Part shown: piece after piece, positions 1-7,470 of the stretch
Layout of the letters: each line of letters begins with the position of its first letter
How positions within the stretch are numbered: position 1 is the first letter of the stretch
Assembly (NCBI GenBank): GCA_026770595.1
Contig: MU634187.1
Location: 1-14,703 of the forward strand
Direction: 5' to 3'
DNA length: 14,703 bases
Source of the DNA: Ochromonadaceae sp. CCMP2298
Taxonomy: Eukaryota; Sar; Synurophyceae; Ochromonadales; Ochromonadaceae
Translations under genes and position numbers: made by a program
Notes under the pieces: model-generated
Told to the model about the DNA's origin: nothing
Seen by the model: only the letters and a program-made list of their open reading frames with translations
The model's database searches: none

Positions 1-95
1 AGGGCTTCAGCTCCCAGTACGGAGCAGGTATGGGGATGGGGGGGATGGGGCAGGGGGGTAGAGGCGGCGGCGGGGGTATGGGATTCCGGCGCTGA
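1..95 (+). CDS. C-terminal end of a Gly/Met-rich protein (partial)
   Basis: Reading from base 3, the plus strand is open to a TGA at 93-95 and encodes about 30 residues: a start rich in Ser, Gln and Tyr, then a Gly/Met run (GMGMGGMGQGGRGGGGGMGF) ending in two Arg. Codons carry G or C in most third positions. Such tails with an RGG element are common in RNA-binding proteins; Gly-Met tails also occur on chaperonins. The gene starts left of the window, so the family cannot be named. It could be a chance open frame in G-rich DNA, but the balanced non-Gly residues at its start argue for real coding sequence. It would converge with the BTB gene. Confidence 0.45.
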   Translation, partial: GFSSQYGAGMGMGGMGQGGRGGGGGMGFRR

Positions 96-527
96 GAGCA
101 CGGATGATTCATTTGTCACAGAGCAGGGGGCATATGGACAGGGGATTTCACTTCAAACAGGGCCGTTTCGCGACGGCAAGGGACAGGAGTGGCAGCTCCA
201 GGAGCCGCCGCGTCGATGTGTCGATAGCGGGGGCGGCCCTGTAGAATTATTGCAAATTTGTTTTCATCAGAGAGTTGGGAAATGGTTCGCTTCTTCTTCT
301 TCCTTCCCGACGGTCGTGGCCTCTTCCAGTCTACCTCCACCTGCTCATACCGGTACAATAACCCTTTAAGGAGAAGGCAGGAAGACAGGTCGAGAAAGTT
401 TGTGTTTTGGTTATCATACGTAAAGATTCCTTATGGGACTCCCCAGCAAGCGCACTGCTGGGTGCACTGTGCTGTCCCTGTGCTATGCGCCACACCTGCG
501 GCAGACCCACAGTATGCAGCAGCACAG
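96..527. other. Convergent 3' intergenic region, no gene seen
   Basis: This stretch lies between the Gly/Met-rich gene end and the end of the open frame that continues the BTB gene. A CTT/TTC-rich run sits near 289-309. Open frames of 60-190 codons cross it on both strands, but none shows domain-like composition or a convincing ATG context. It probably holds the 3' untranslated regions of the two converging genes. I see no clear AATAAA signal. Confidence 0.5.
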
Positions 528-806
528 CTACCACTTGTAGCCAACTGTCTGGGGACGAGTCACAGTAGCGTGGAGGCCCCACTGGTGTGCCGCCTCCTTG
601 GCCTCACCGGGCAGCATGCCCTTGCAGCCGGTCATAACGTAGGGACTAGTCGAGCTGACATAGGGACTACTGGCTTGCAGAAGCTGAGTGGGGAGTCCAC
701 CACAAGATTCGATGGCTGCAATCAACTTTCTGTTAGGAGGGGCATTCAGAAGCAGCGCCATGGCGACGATGGTGCCAGTAGGAATGCTGCGCAGGAGCGA
801 CTCGAG
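528..806 (-). pseudogene. In-frame continuation of the BTB gene: second half of an ILEI/FAM3-like domain after TAA
   Basis: After the TAA at 807-809 the same frame stays open for 92 codons to TAG 528-530. It begins LESLLRSIPTGTIVAMALLL, continues with KLIAAIESCGG, and then YVMTGCKGMLPGEAKEA. This follows the ILEI/FAM3 order: a helix ending in a 'IPxGTIV' strand, a helix LI..xxxxG, then a W/Y-V-x-x-G-x-KG strand. The preceding frame supplies the first strands, so one domain straddles the stop. Third positions are mostly G or C. Possible explanations are a premature stop (broken gene or allele), translational readthrough, a sequence error, or an unrecognised splice. The only well-formed GT-AG pair spanning the stop that keeps frame would be 24 nt long and would remove a conserved helix, so I do not favour it. 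Confidence 0.6.
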
Positions 807-1472
807 TTACTGATCCACAGCTGAGCCTTTCTGGCCTACACGCTTCCCTACAATCTCATTGCCCCCCGGATAGATGAGTAGCACATTCCACCCGTTGCTT
901 CCCTGCTGCTGCTTCCCCGCCACGGTGAAGAGAGCTCTGCAGTTAGCGCCACTCTCAAGCTGTCGACTTGGTGAAGACGTCGCTGTGATCTCAGGAATAA
1001 TGGTCGTACGCGCCTCTTCGTATGCATCGCACAGTCCGTAGTACCCAAGCTCCCTCTCCAGCTCCTTCAGATCTCCGGGGGATAGGTCTACCTCGAACTC
1101 TGTAGAGAAGCGCAGCAGGTTCAGGACATGGCGGAAGTACGTGCCGTCGCGATCGATGAAATGGTAGCCCTCCGCATCAGGGGTGAGGGCATGCCGACCG
1201 GAGAACATCGCTGATAGCATGCTGCCTTCCACGTTGTTGATAGTGGAGTAGGTTGTGGTGAATTTGGCCCCGCCGATGTTCAGCTTGAGCTCACAGCTTC
1301 TTGAGCCAGGGTTGACAGCCGCAGATCTGGGCCGACATGTCGTAGAGGGTGGAGAGGCGGTGGCGAATTTGGCCCCGCCGATGTTCAGCTTGAGCTGGCC
1401 CACCTGAAGTCTCTTTGAAGCCAGTGCTGCAGCAGCACTCTTCTTCTTCTCGCCAGACTGTTGAAGACTCAT
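807..1472 (-). CDS. BTB/T1 (KCTD-like) protein, running into an ILEI/FAM3-like domain
   Basis: The ATG at 1472 opens a 221-residue frame ending at TAA 807-809. Residues 1-26 are a Lys/Ala-rich leader. Residues 62-152 form a potassium-channel-type T1/BTB domain (LKLNIGGAKFTTTYST, SMLSAMFSG, FIDRDGTYFRHVLNLLR, ELGYYGL), as in KCTD proteins, which oligomerise and often act as cullin-3 adaptors. Residues 27-61 repeat the first ten residues of the domain exactly and then diverge. From about residue 179 (ALFTVAGKQ, GWNVLLIYPGG) the sequence matches the start of an ILEI/FAM3-type domain, which the TAA cuts. An in-frame TTG lies upstream at 1494-1496, but ATG at 1472 is the natural eukaryotic start. 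It is divergent from the plastid membrane protein gene. The T1 call is firm; the ILEI call rests on motif pattern recalled by eye. Function is unknown. Confidence 0.85.
   Translation of the reverse strand: MSLQQSGEKKKSAAAALASKRLQVGQLKLNIGGAKFATASPPSTTCRPRSAAVNPGSRSCELKLNIGGAKFTTTYSTINNVEGSMLSAMFSGRHALTPDAEGYHFIDRDGTYFRHVLNLLRFSTEFEVDLSPGDLKELERELGYYGLCDAYEEARTTIIPEITATSSPSRQLESGANCRALFTVAGKQQQGSNGWNVLLIYPGGNEIVGKRVGQKGSAVDQ
1255..1396 (-). repeat. 105-nt-offset partial direct duplication in the T1 domain start
   Basis: Segments 1255-1291 and 1360-1396 are identical except for one base (position 1259 versus 1364) and lie exactly 105 nt apart, which is 35 codons. They encode the same ten residues, LKLNIGGAKF, ahead of and inside the T1 domain. 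Homology continues weakly beyond with a one-base length difference, so the upstream copy then reads in a different frame relative to its partner. The copy is bracketed by a GT at 1403-1402 and an AG at 1291-1290 on the minus strand, so it could also be a 114-nt intron. Confidence 0.85.
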
Positions 1473-1703
1473 TGTAGGCAAACCACCGGCAACCAAACGC
1501 GTTTCTGTGAGTGCAGTTCTGACATGTTGGTCCTCCTCCTTTCTTCCTCATTCATAACTTAGCTCATATGTTCCTCACATTTGCCACCTTGTGGTTGGGG
1601 TTGTCCGCGTTTTTGTCGTCTGGACATGATTTTTGTCGTCTTGCAACCTTTTCACGGAGATACCAGGGATACCTTCACTTGTTCACTTATTTACGCGTAG
1701 GGG
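1473..1703. promoter_or_regulatory. Divergent intergenic region (BTB gene / plastid membrane protein gene)
   Basis: The 231 bases separate two divergently transcribed start codons and so must hold both 5' untranslated regions and promoters. The stretch is T-rich on the plus strand between about 1560 and 1690, with a near-repeat TTTTTGTCGTCT at about 1610-1621 and 1629-1640. No TATA box is evident. The regulatory role is inferred from position alone. Confidence 0.35.
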
Positions 1704-2378
1704 ATGGTCGCCACCGCCGCGCTTCTCCTGTTCTGTCTGGCCGGAGGCTGTCTTGTGCCTGCCGCAGGCTTCAGAGCACCGCAGTCCGCAGCAGTCCGCA
1801 CCGAGCCACCCACACCCCCACACCTGCACCTGAGCAAGTGGGCTGAGGACATCGACGAGAGCGTGGAGAAGCTGGAGAGCGCCAAGATCGCCCTCGTGTC
1901 CCTACTAGGCGGGGCCGTCATCTCCACACCTCTGGGGCTGCTACTGGGCCAGGTGCAGTCCTTCGACGCCTCCTGGCAGATCCAGCACGTAGCACTGCCT
2001 CTATCCCTGCTGCTCTTCGGGATCACCTACCGATACGCCGTGAGGGCAGATGGCAACCCGCAGCTAAAGCAGGGGGTGGTGGGGGCCTTCGCCATCACAA
2101 GAGCGCTGTGTCTGGTGCGCGTGCCCGAGGGGGCCTGCCTGGGTACGGGTGGGGGTGTGGGTGCGGGTCTCACGCTGCTGGACTGCGGCGCGCCCTTCCA
2201 CGTGTTCACCTGGGGCATACTGTCGCTGGGTCTGCTGCAGCTGCTGGAGTCCTTCTCTGCTTATGGGGGTCTGGCGGCTCTGCTGGAGGGTCTGTTCCAG
2301 GCGGGATTGTTGAGACGGTTCCCCAGCACTGATGGGAGTGGGGGTGGTAGTGGTGGTGATAGCGGCGCAGAAAGCTAG
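1704..2378 (+). CDS. Plastid-targeted multispanning membrane protein, cyanobacterial-type conserved family
   Basis: This is a single exon of 224 residues from ATG 1704 to TAG 2376-2378. Residues 2-21 form a hydrophobic signal peptide ending VPAAGF, then RAP. Phe just after the predicted cleavage point is the hallmark of bipartite presequences for red complex plastids. The mature part has a charged helix (WAEDIDESVEKLESAK), a likely membrane segment at 62-84, another at about 94-112, a hydrophobic stretch after NPQLKQGVVGAF (about 122-140), and one at about 160-190. The order LFGITYRYAVR then NPQLKQGVV recalls a conserved uncharacterised family of cyanobacteria and plant chloroplasts whose name I cannot give. 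The tail is Gly/Ser-rich. Thylakoid or plastid-envelope location is inferred; the biochemical role is unknown. Codon use is strongly GC-ending. Confidence 0.8.
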   Translation: MVATAALLLFCLAGGCLVPAAGFRAPQSAAVRTEPPTPPHLHLSKWAEDIDESVEKLESAKIALVSLLGGAVISTPLGLLLGQVQSFDASWQIQHVALPLSLLLFGITYRYAVRADGNPQLKQGVVGAFAITRALCLVRVPEGACLGTGGGVGAGLTLLDCGAPFHVFTWGILSLGLLQLLESFSAYGGLAALLEGLFQAGLLRRFPSTDGSGGGSGGDSGAES

Positions 2379-2895
2379 CGCGAGCACGCAGTGGGGCAGG
2401 GGCAAGGAAGGGGCGGAGTGGTGGAAGGAGGAATGGAGGAATGGAGGAATGGAGTGAGGGAGGAATGGAGAGGCGGAGGTAGGCAGGGGCAGTGGGGGAG
2501 AAGTATTTGTGCCTTTTGTATATTGGAATAGAAGATCAGAACAATATTAAGATCCAGACTACTGTAGCATTTATTTACCCAGTACTACCGTATTATAGCA
2601 GACAGTACTACAGAGGTGCCTTAAGCCTAGTCTCCTAGTCTCCTAGTCTCCTAGTCTCTTTTCAGCAGTGATCAAGCCTCTGCTCAAGCCGCTATGCCTG
2701 AGAGCTCAACTGCTCATTTGCTCACAACAGCTCAGATCGCGCCTGCTATCTGCTTTGCTGCTATGCTATCTGGACCACTATTGCTCATGCTGACAATATG
2801 GTCCTTAGTAACCCTCACCACCCAGGTGGTCGTTTAGATGTTCGATCCTACCCCTTCGATCCTTCAGATCCTTTATGCTTTACATCCTAGATGTT
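2379..2895. other. Convergent intergenic region with short tandem repeats
   Basis: No gene was recognised between the ends of the plastid membrane protein gene and the transporter gene. The left part holds purine-rich GGAATGGA-type repeats (about 2413-2471). Further right is an octamer array (2626-2657) and an AT-richer stretch with GCTATGC/CTGCT-type sequence. I looked for a tRNA near the TTCGATCC at about 2840-2847, but no stems pair around it. It most likely contains the two 3' untranslated regions. Confidence 0.5.
2626..2657. repeat. Tandem octamer CCTAGTCT x4
   Basis: Four perfect head-to-tail copies of CCTAGTCT are visible in the intergenic region downstream of two converging genes. 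It is ordinary microsatellite-like sequence with no further role visible. Confidence 0.9.
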
Positions 2896-5156
2896 TTATA
2901 GCTTGCCCATCTCTCTTAGCACGCTGATGGCGATGCCGATGCCCCCCATCACCACGCCCGTGAAGCCCATCAGGTAGTTGGCAAGCACCTCCGTCCTCGC
3001 AGACCCGGCCACCGCCTGTCCCATGGAGCGCGCGTTCTTCTTGATGGAGCACACGTTCATGATGGCGGGGATCACGAACATAATGGCGCAGCCGAACATG
3101 GCCCCCGATATGGACACGACGAACGAAACGTCCTTGAGAGCCATGGCGAGCGCTGTGAGGGAGCTGAGGCCGGCCACAGTGAGGGGCATGAACGCCTTCT
3201 CGCGGTTCTCTCCCTTGATGCGGCAGATGTCCATCACGCCCTATGGGAGGATGACAGTGTGGTTGTGTGGTAGTGTGGTAGTATGGTAGTGTGGTAGTAT
3301 GGTAGGATGGTAGTGTGGTAGTATGGTAGTATTAATATAGTAAGTGAGTATAGTATTATGATAATATGATAGTATGATGGTATTTTAGTATTATGATAGC
3401 ATGTAACAGTGTAAGTAGGTACCTCACGCAGGGCGGAGAAGGTGAAGGGGAAGCCCGTGATGAGCGCGATGCCGATGGCCAGTCTGGAGGCAGTGGCGAA
3501 CATGTCGTTGTTGGAGTAGTTGTTCTGGGGGGGGGGCGGATAGGGGTAGAAGAACAGTTGTTAGTCACAGTCATGTTAAAGATGAGCAGAGAATCAAGGT
3601 AAGTAAAGGTACGCAGTGAATGGTCGTACAGTCGTAATGCTGACTAAATCCATAAATGACAAGCACTGATAATAGATGATAATGATAATGGTTCCTGACT
3701 TACCAGCACGAAGCCCGCAGAGGACCCTCCGAAAGTCAGGAACCCCACGCCCATCATGAATATGAAGAGAGCGATGGCAGCTGAGAATCCCCCGTAGACC
3801 ACCTGGTTGAACCTCTTCAGTGTGTTGTCCTGTGTGGGTAGGTGTATGTGTGTGTAGGTGTAGGTATAGGCACATTAGGATAATAGGAAGAAACACAAAT
3901 AAGAGGCATAGGTCAACGAGGCGATGAGGATATGTAGGCATATAATCATATAGGCATATAGGCATATAGGCTATAATGGTGGTCACATAGGATATGCGAT
4001 ATACAGTATATAGTACGTACCTGCAGCTCGTTGAGGAAGGCGGGGGCGTTGTAGTGCGCCACGAAGGCCGTGGAGAGCATGCTGGTGGTAGTGGGGGGGG
4101 GGGGTAGGGGGGTGAGAGGCGTTAGAGGGATAAACACATAGACACATACATATATATACATATACATATATACATATATATGCACACCTGAGCAGCACGA
4201 AGCTGTTGAAGGAGGCGACGCTGTACCCCCCCCGCTGGCTGAAGGAGGGCTTCAACACCACGTCTGCGAAGAAACGGCCCCCCACTGCGTAGGATTTGTC
4301 CAGGTAGCGGGCAGTCATGAAGACCGCCGTGAAGAGGGTCCCGCCCAGGCCCAGGATGGAGAAGGGAGCCAGCGCGGTGAGGGATTTGAGGCTGCACAGG
4401 GGCAGCAGTACGAGTGCGTGCAGCCACATGATGGTGTTGGGGCGTGCGGATAGGACGCTGGGAAGGTCGAAAGTCTGGAAGAGGCTGGAGAAGGAGTCGC
4501 CCATGATGATGGAGTAGGCCAGGGAGGCCAGGAAGCACAGGGAGGTGATGGACGTGCTGATCAGCGTGGCGGTCTGAGTGGTGTGAGGGGAGGGAGTGTG
4601 GGAGTGTGTGTGGGGGGGGGTGGGGGTGAGTGTGTGGGATGGAGTGTATGTGTGTGAGTGTGTGAGAATGTGAGAGGGGAGGTGAGTCTATGGCAGAGGT
4701 GCAAGTATACTAAGAGTATAGTATAGAGTATAATATTGAAGGTACCTTGGGAGAGACGGTCTTCTCCCAGGCCTCCTTAAAGCTGCTAGAGTCAGTCTCC
4801 TTGCACAGCTTGCCGATCGAGCTGAACGCGTAGGCCGCGACTACGCCGAACAGCACGCAGCTGATGGATGCGGGTATGAGGGCGGAGGGCTCGTCTGAGA
4901 GGAATGCCACACCGGAGGGCAGAGACAGCACTCCTGCGCCGATGACCGACTTGGCCAGGTTGAAGGTGGAAGTGGCGATGGAAGCCTGTCCGCCAGACTT
5001 CTTTACCTCGCCTTCAGCGACCACGCTGGAGGTCAGGGCTGTGTTAAACCTTGCATCGGAGGTGGGGCGCAGCTGGATGGGGGATTTCTTGGTGATGTGG
5101 GCGAACGAGGACACCACGCCGCAGGAGCAGATCAACAGTAGCGCCAAGACCTTCAT
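2896..5156 (-). CDS. Amino-acid transporter, AA_trans (SLC36/38-like) family, six exons, probable plastid presequence
   Basis: I reconstruct exons 5156-4746, 4573-4188, 4081-4021, 3829-3704, 3524-3423 and 3240-2896. All junctions are GT-AG, phases agree, and the product is 476 residues. Residues 1-17 are a signal peptide (MKVLALLLICSCGVVSS) followed by FAH, an ASAFAP-like site, and a Lys/Arg/Ser-rich stretch to about 55, suggesting plastid import. The permease core starts at about 60 with ATSTFNLAKSVIGAGVLSLP, the first helix of AA_trans carriers with its unwound GAG. It continues through about eleven hydrophobic segments, including NTIMWLHALVLLPLCSLKSL, FFLTFGG-type and ITGFPFTFSALREGVMD, the last matching the family's 'P-LR' loop. 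Family members move neutral or other amino acids with H+ or Na+; the substrate is not predictable here. An in-frame GTG upstream at 5288 is rejected because it would bury the signal peptide. Introns are 172, 106, 191, 179 and 182 nt. Confidence 0.9.
3245..3410. repeat. GTGTGGTAGTATGGTA-type minisatellite in transporter intron 5
   Basis: The intron between transporter exons 5 and 6 consists mostly of imperfect repeats of GTGTGGTAGTATGGTA on the plus strand, decaying rightward into ATGATAGT-type sequence. Exon edges (donor at 3422-3421, acceptor at 3242-3241) lie just outside. Spurious Tyr/His/Thr-rich open frames on the minus strand come from this repeat. Confidence 0.85.
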
Positions 5157-5692
5157 CGTGGCAGTAAAAGGACAGGTGCAGATCGCTGTTGTGAAAGCTG
5201 AGCCATAAACAAGCGATGATTCATGTGTGTGGATGATGAGGCTTGCATCCCCATCAAAGTTAAGACGTTTTTTACGAGGTTTTGCCACATTTCAAAGAAT
5301 TCTAATTCCGCTTATTTTTATTTGCTTATTTTTGTAGGGGTTCCTAAAATCCCCTCCAAAGAAGAGGTTCCTCTTATGACTATTGCTTATACAAATGTTG
5401 CGCCGGTAGTGGGGTAGTAGTGCCGGGGGGCGGTGGTGGGATGCTGTCCACTGAAGCGGCTCTCAGCACTGCGCCGCTGCGAGATCCGTGTCTGCCGAGG
5501 AGGGACACAGGGGGTGAGGGGTAGGAGACAGGGAGGGGTAGGGGACAGGAGGGACAGGGGATAGGAGGGATAGGGGACGGGAGGGATAGCAGGAGGGATA
5601 GGGGTAGTCGTGTCAGTATCGTGCTACTAGGGCTGCGAGTGGAGTGGAGCAGCAGTGAGCAGCACATACGATGGTATGGTACACACAGGGGT
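5157..5692. other. Intergenic region upstream of the transporter, G-rich repeats
   Basis: The part next to the transporter start (5157-5400) is AT-rich and probably holds its promoter. From about 5410 to 5600 the plus strand is a G-rich array built on GGGATAGGAGGGATAGGGG-like units, able in principle to form G-quadruplexes. No supported open frame lies here; Pro/Leu/Ser-rich minus-strand frames reflect the repeat. Confidence 0.5.
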
Positions 5693-6034
5693 TTAACATG
5701 GGTAGGGGATACAGGGGATACAAGAATAACATGTGCTACGCAGTGTACGTGAGGTGTGGGACGGTGCCTTAGGGCGACTGCCTGTGTTTCCCAGCAGCGC
5801 CCCTATGTAAACCATCCCGGCCTGCGAGTCCTCCCCCTGTTGCGGCTGTGGCAGTGGCAGGGGTGGTGTCTCAGCGGCGCTGTTGCTGTTCTTCCGGCCT
5901 TACGATCATGCACCACGTCTAGACGGTACCGACCTACAAAACGGAAGGATATACGCATACATCCGTACATATCCATACATATCCATATATATATCTATAC
6001 ATATATCCATCATCTATACATCAATCTATCCATT

Positions 6035-6068
<34 letters not shown>

Positions 6069-6345
6069 ATGAATATGCAAAAGGGTAAAAGCAGCTGCGT
6101 GCAACACTCGTATTGCTCACCTGCATAGGAGACGTAGTATATGCTCGATCATATATAGTATCCATCCTACAGTATGCTAGTATGCTCACCTGCAGAGGGG
6201 ACATCAGTGCTGCTGCTGCTCGTGCTGCTCATGCTGGTGCTGGTGCTGTAGTTGTTGTTGCTGCTGTTGCTGCTGTTGCTGCTGCTGCTGTTATCACTGT
6301 TGTTGTTGCTGCTGTGAGTGCTGTGGGTGCCTTCTCCCTGCCAGC
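5693..6345 (-). CDS. Possible C-terminal exons of the small gene at 6294-6975 (tentative)
   Basis: Two pieces look coding on the minus strand. From about 6340 down to 6190 one frame is open and reads as a Ser/Asn-rich linker (SSNNNSDNSSSSNSSNSS, then TSMSSTSSSSTDVPSA), ending at a donor-like CAG|GTGAGC. This composition matches the Ser/Gly/Asn-rich linker late in the neighbouring exon, reached if an intron of roughly 70 nt is removed near 6345-6400. From about 5915 down to TAA 5695-5693 another frame reads NSNSAAETPPLPLPQPQQ, then AGMVYIGALLGNTGSRPK, plausible as a final exon. Exact junctions could not be fixed by eye, and an AT-rich stretch (5940-6120) would be intron. This is an inference. 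Confidence 0.3.
6038..6066. repeat. (AT)n microsatellite
   Basis: A perfect 29-base alternating A/T run sits inside a wider ATAC/CATATC-rich stretch (about 5950-6070). It is probably intronic or intergenic relative to the minus-strand gene. No function is evident. Confidence 0.95.
6121..6189 (-). other. Intron-like 69-nt segment with duplicated donor at its end
   Basis: On the minus strand this segment starts GTGAGC after CTCTGCAG and ends CTATGCAG, and is followed again by GTGAGC. So both borders carry the same CAG|GTGAGC word, 69 nt apart. It has the form of a short intron produced by tandem duplication of an AGGT-containing sequence, or of two alternative donors. Its use depends on the uncertain downstream exon structure of this gene. 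Confidence 0.4.
6200..6325 (-). repeat. CAG/CAA trinucleotide tract interrupted by TGATAA
   Basis: The minus strand consists almost wholly of CAG and CAA triplets. In the frame of the preceding exon it encodes six Gln, then TGA TAA (6296-6291), then thirteen more Gln and a His/Gln stretch. One frame over, the same DNA reads as Ser/Asn codons (AGC, AAC) without a stop. It decides where the small membrane protein gene ends. Confidence 0.85.
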
Positions 6346-6975
6346 AGCGCTATCCGCCGAATCACAGGACGCCCAGCCGCACCCGCACCTGCACCCTCCA
6401 TACCTGCACCCTCCCAATCCGCACCTGCACTCGCCACGATGCTCCCACTGCTAGGCGCTGCCGAGCTGACTTTGCTATTGCCGCCGCTGCTGTCACTGCC
6501 GCCGCTGACCCCTGTGTCGCTGTTACCCCCGAATAGGCGCAGGTCAGGGCAGAGTCGCGCCACCTTCAGCGTCAGGTACAGCTTCACAGGGAAGGCCACC
6601 GGGCGAATCAGCTTGCGCAAGCACGATGCCTCCAGGTATGACTGGCCCAGACGCGTGTTAAAGAAGGGCGTGCTGCCGACGGACTGTGAGAGCCTCTCGG
6701 GCAGTGCGGCCACGAGTCGTTCGATAGGCCCCTTCAGCAGGAAGCTGTTCGAGGGCTGCAGCGTGTAGCAGCCGCCCCAGGTGAGGGCCAGGATAAGCAC
6801 ATCGAGCAAACCGTGGATGACGATGGCCTAGGAGAGAGAAAAGTGAGTGAGTACTATCGATGTGTAGCACTCAATCCACACCTGACGGTACCTTGGGGAC
6901 GTCCTGTGCGCTAAATCCGCTGTCCTCGAAGTACGTCACGAACTTGGAGTATGCTTTTTTTGAGAGAGTTATCAT
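6294..6975 (-). CDS. Small membrane-associated protein of uncertain family, possibly FAM210/DUF1279-like
   Basis: Exon 1 is 6975-6892 (28 codons, MITLSKKAYSKFVTYFEDSG to DVPK). A 64-nt GT-AG intron (6891-6828) follows, then exon 2 from 6827; the frame stops at TGA 6296-6294, giving 205 residues. An in-frame TGA lies 36 nt before the ATG, supporting this start. Residues 29-48 (AIVIHGLLDVLILALTWGGC) form one likely membrane helix. Residues 84-120 (FNTRLGQSYLEASCLRK, then PVAFPVKLYLTLK) form a conserved-looking amphipathic region. The layout of a helix followed by 'A..RK...P...P.K...T' recalls DUF1279/FAM210 proteins, but I am not certain. From 128 the protein is Ser/Gly/Asn-rich and low complexity. 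The stop falls inside a CAG/CAA tract, so the true C-terminus is probably spliced differently. The start is divergent from the proteasome gene. Confidence 0.6.
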
Positions 6976-7470
6976 CTTCAGGCGCTGGCCTTCTCGGCGG
7001 GGCGGTTTTCACATATGGCAACTCGATCAGCAAATGTGCAAGATAGGCAACCGTGAGTGCAACAGCAGCAGACCGCTGCCAGATCAATCGTGCGCCATCT
7101 GGCCATGTTCAAGCCCCAGATCAACCTGAAATCGGATAAATACTTGTTGGTTGGAAAACATTTTGAAGTTTGTGTCGCTGTACTAAAATATTTTGACTAC
7201 CTGAGACGCCATTTCACTGTAACAAGCATCTCGAACTCTCCAGAGCCCTCCCACCCCCCCAAAAAGCTTCTCTCTTTCTGGCTCTCTTGCTCTCTTTCTC
7301 TGCCTCCAGCTCCAACGGAATCCGTCAGGCCTCCCCACAATTGCTCTATTGCCGATTGAACGTGCGACTGCAGCTCGAGCGAAAGAGCAGGAATCAGGAG
7401 CTCACGCCAGAGAACAGAGCCTCGACCTCTCCCTAGATATAGCAATAGTCACGTCCGTCAGTAGTCAGAT
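6976..7470. promoter_or_regulatory. Divergent intergenic region (small membrane protein gene / PSMA5)
   Basis: This 495-base region separates two divergent starts and should contain both promoters. It has an AT-rich segment (about 7135-7200), pyrimidine-rich runs around 7240-7310, and no supported open frame. No defined promoter element was recognised; the role is inferred from gene orientation. Confidence 0.35.

Noticed and set aside
258-824. 188-codon open frame on the plus strand
   Set aside because: It begins at TTG, is antisense to the ILEI-like frame, and has no domain-like pattern. The minus-strand frame explains the conserved motifs.
807-830. 24-nt intron with GTAACT donor and CGCAG acceptor bridging the TAA of the BTB gene
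   Set aside because: The pair does keep frame, but introns here are 64 nt or longer, and removal would delete a conserved helix of the ILEI-like domain.
2064-2405. Gln/Thr-rich minus-strand open frame
   Set aside because: Antisense to the plastid membrane protein's exon, and its composition mirrors the Gly/Leu codons of the sense strand.
2830-2850. TTCGATCC resembling a tRNA T-loop
   Set aside because: Flanking bases do not pair into a T stem and no acceptor or anticodon stem can be drawn.
3594-3986. 130-codon minus-strand open frame, Tyr/Leu/His-rich
   Set aside because: It runs through transporter introns 3 and 4 and reads exon 4 in the wrong frame; the repeats keep it open.
5223-5417. 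Plus-strand 64-codon open frame in the AT-rich region upstream of the transporter
   Set aside because: No homology-like pattern, low GC unlike local exons, and it overlaps the expected promoter.
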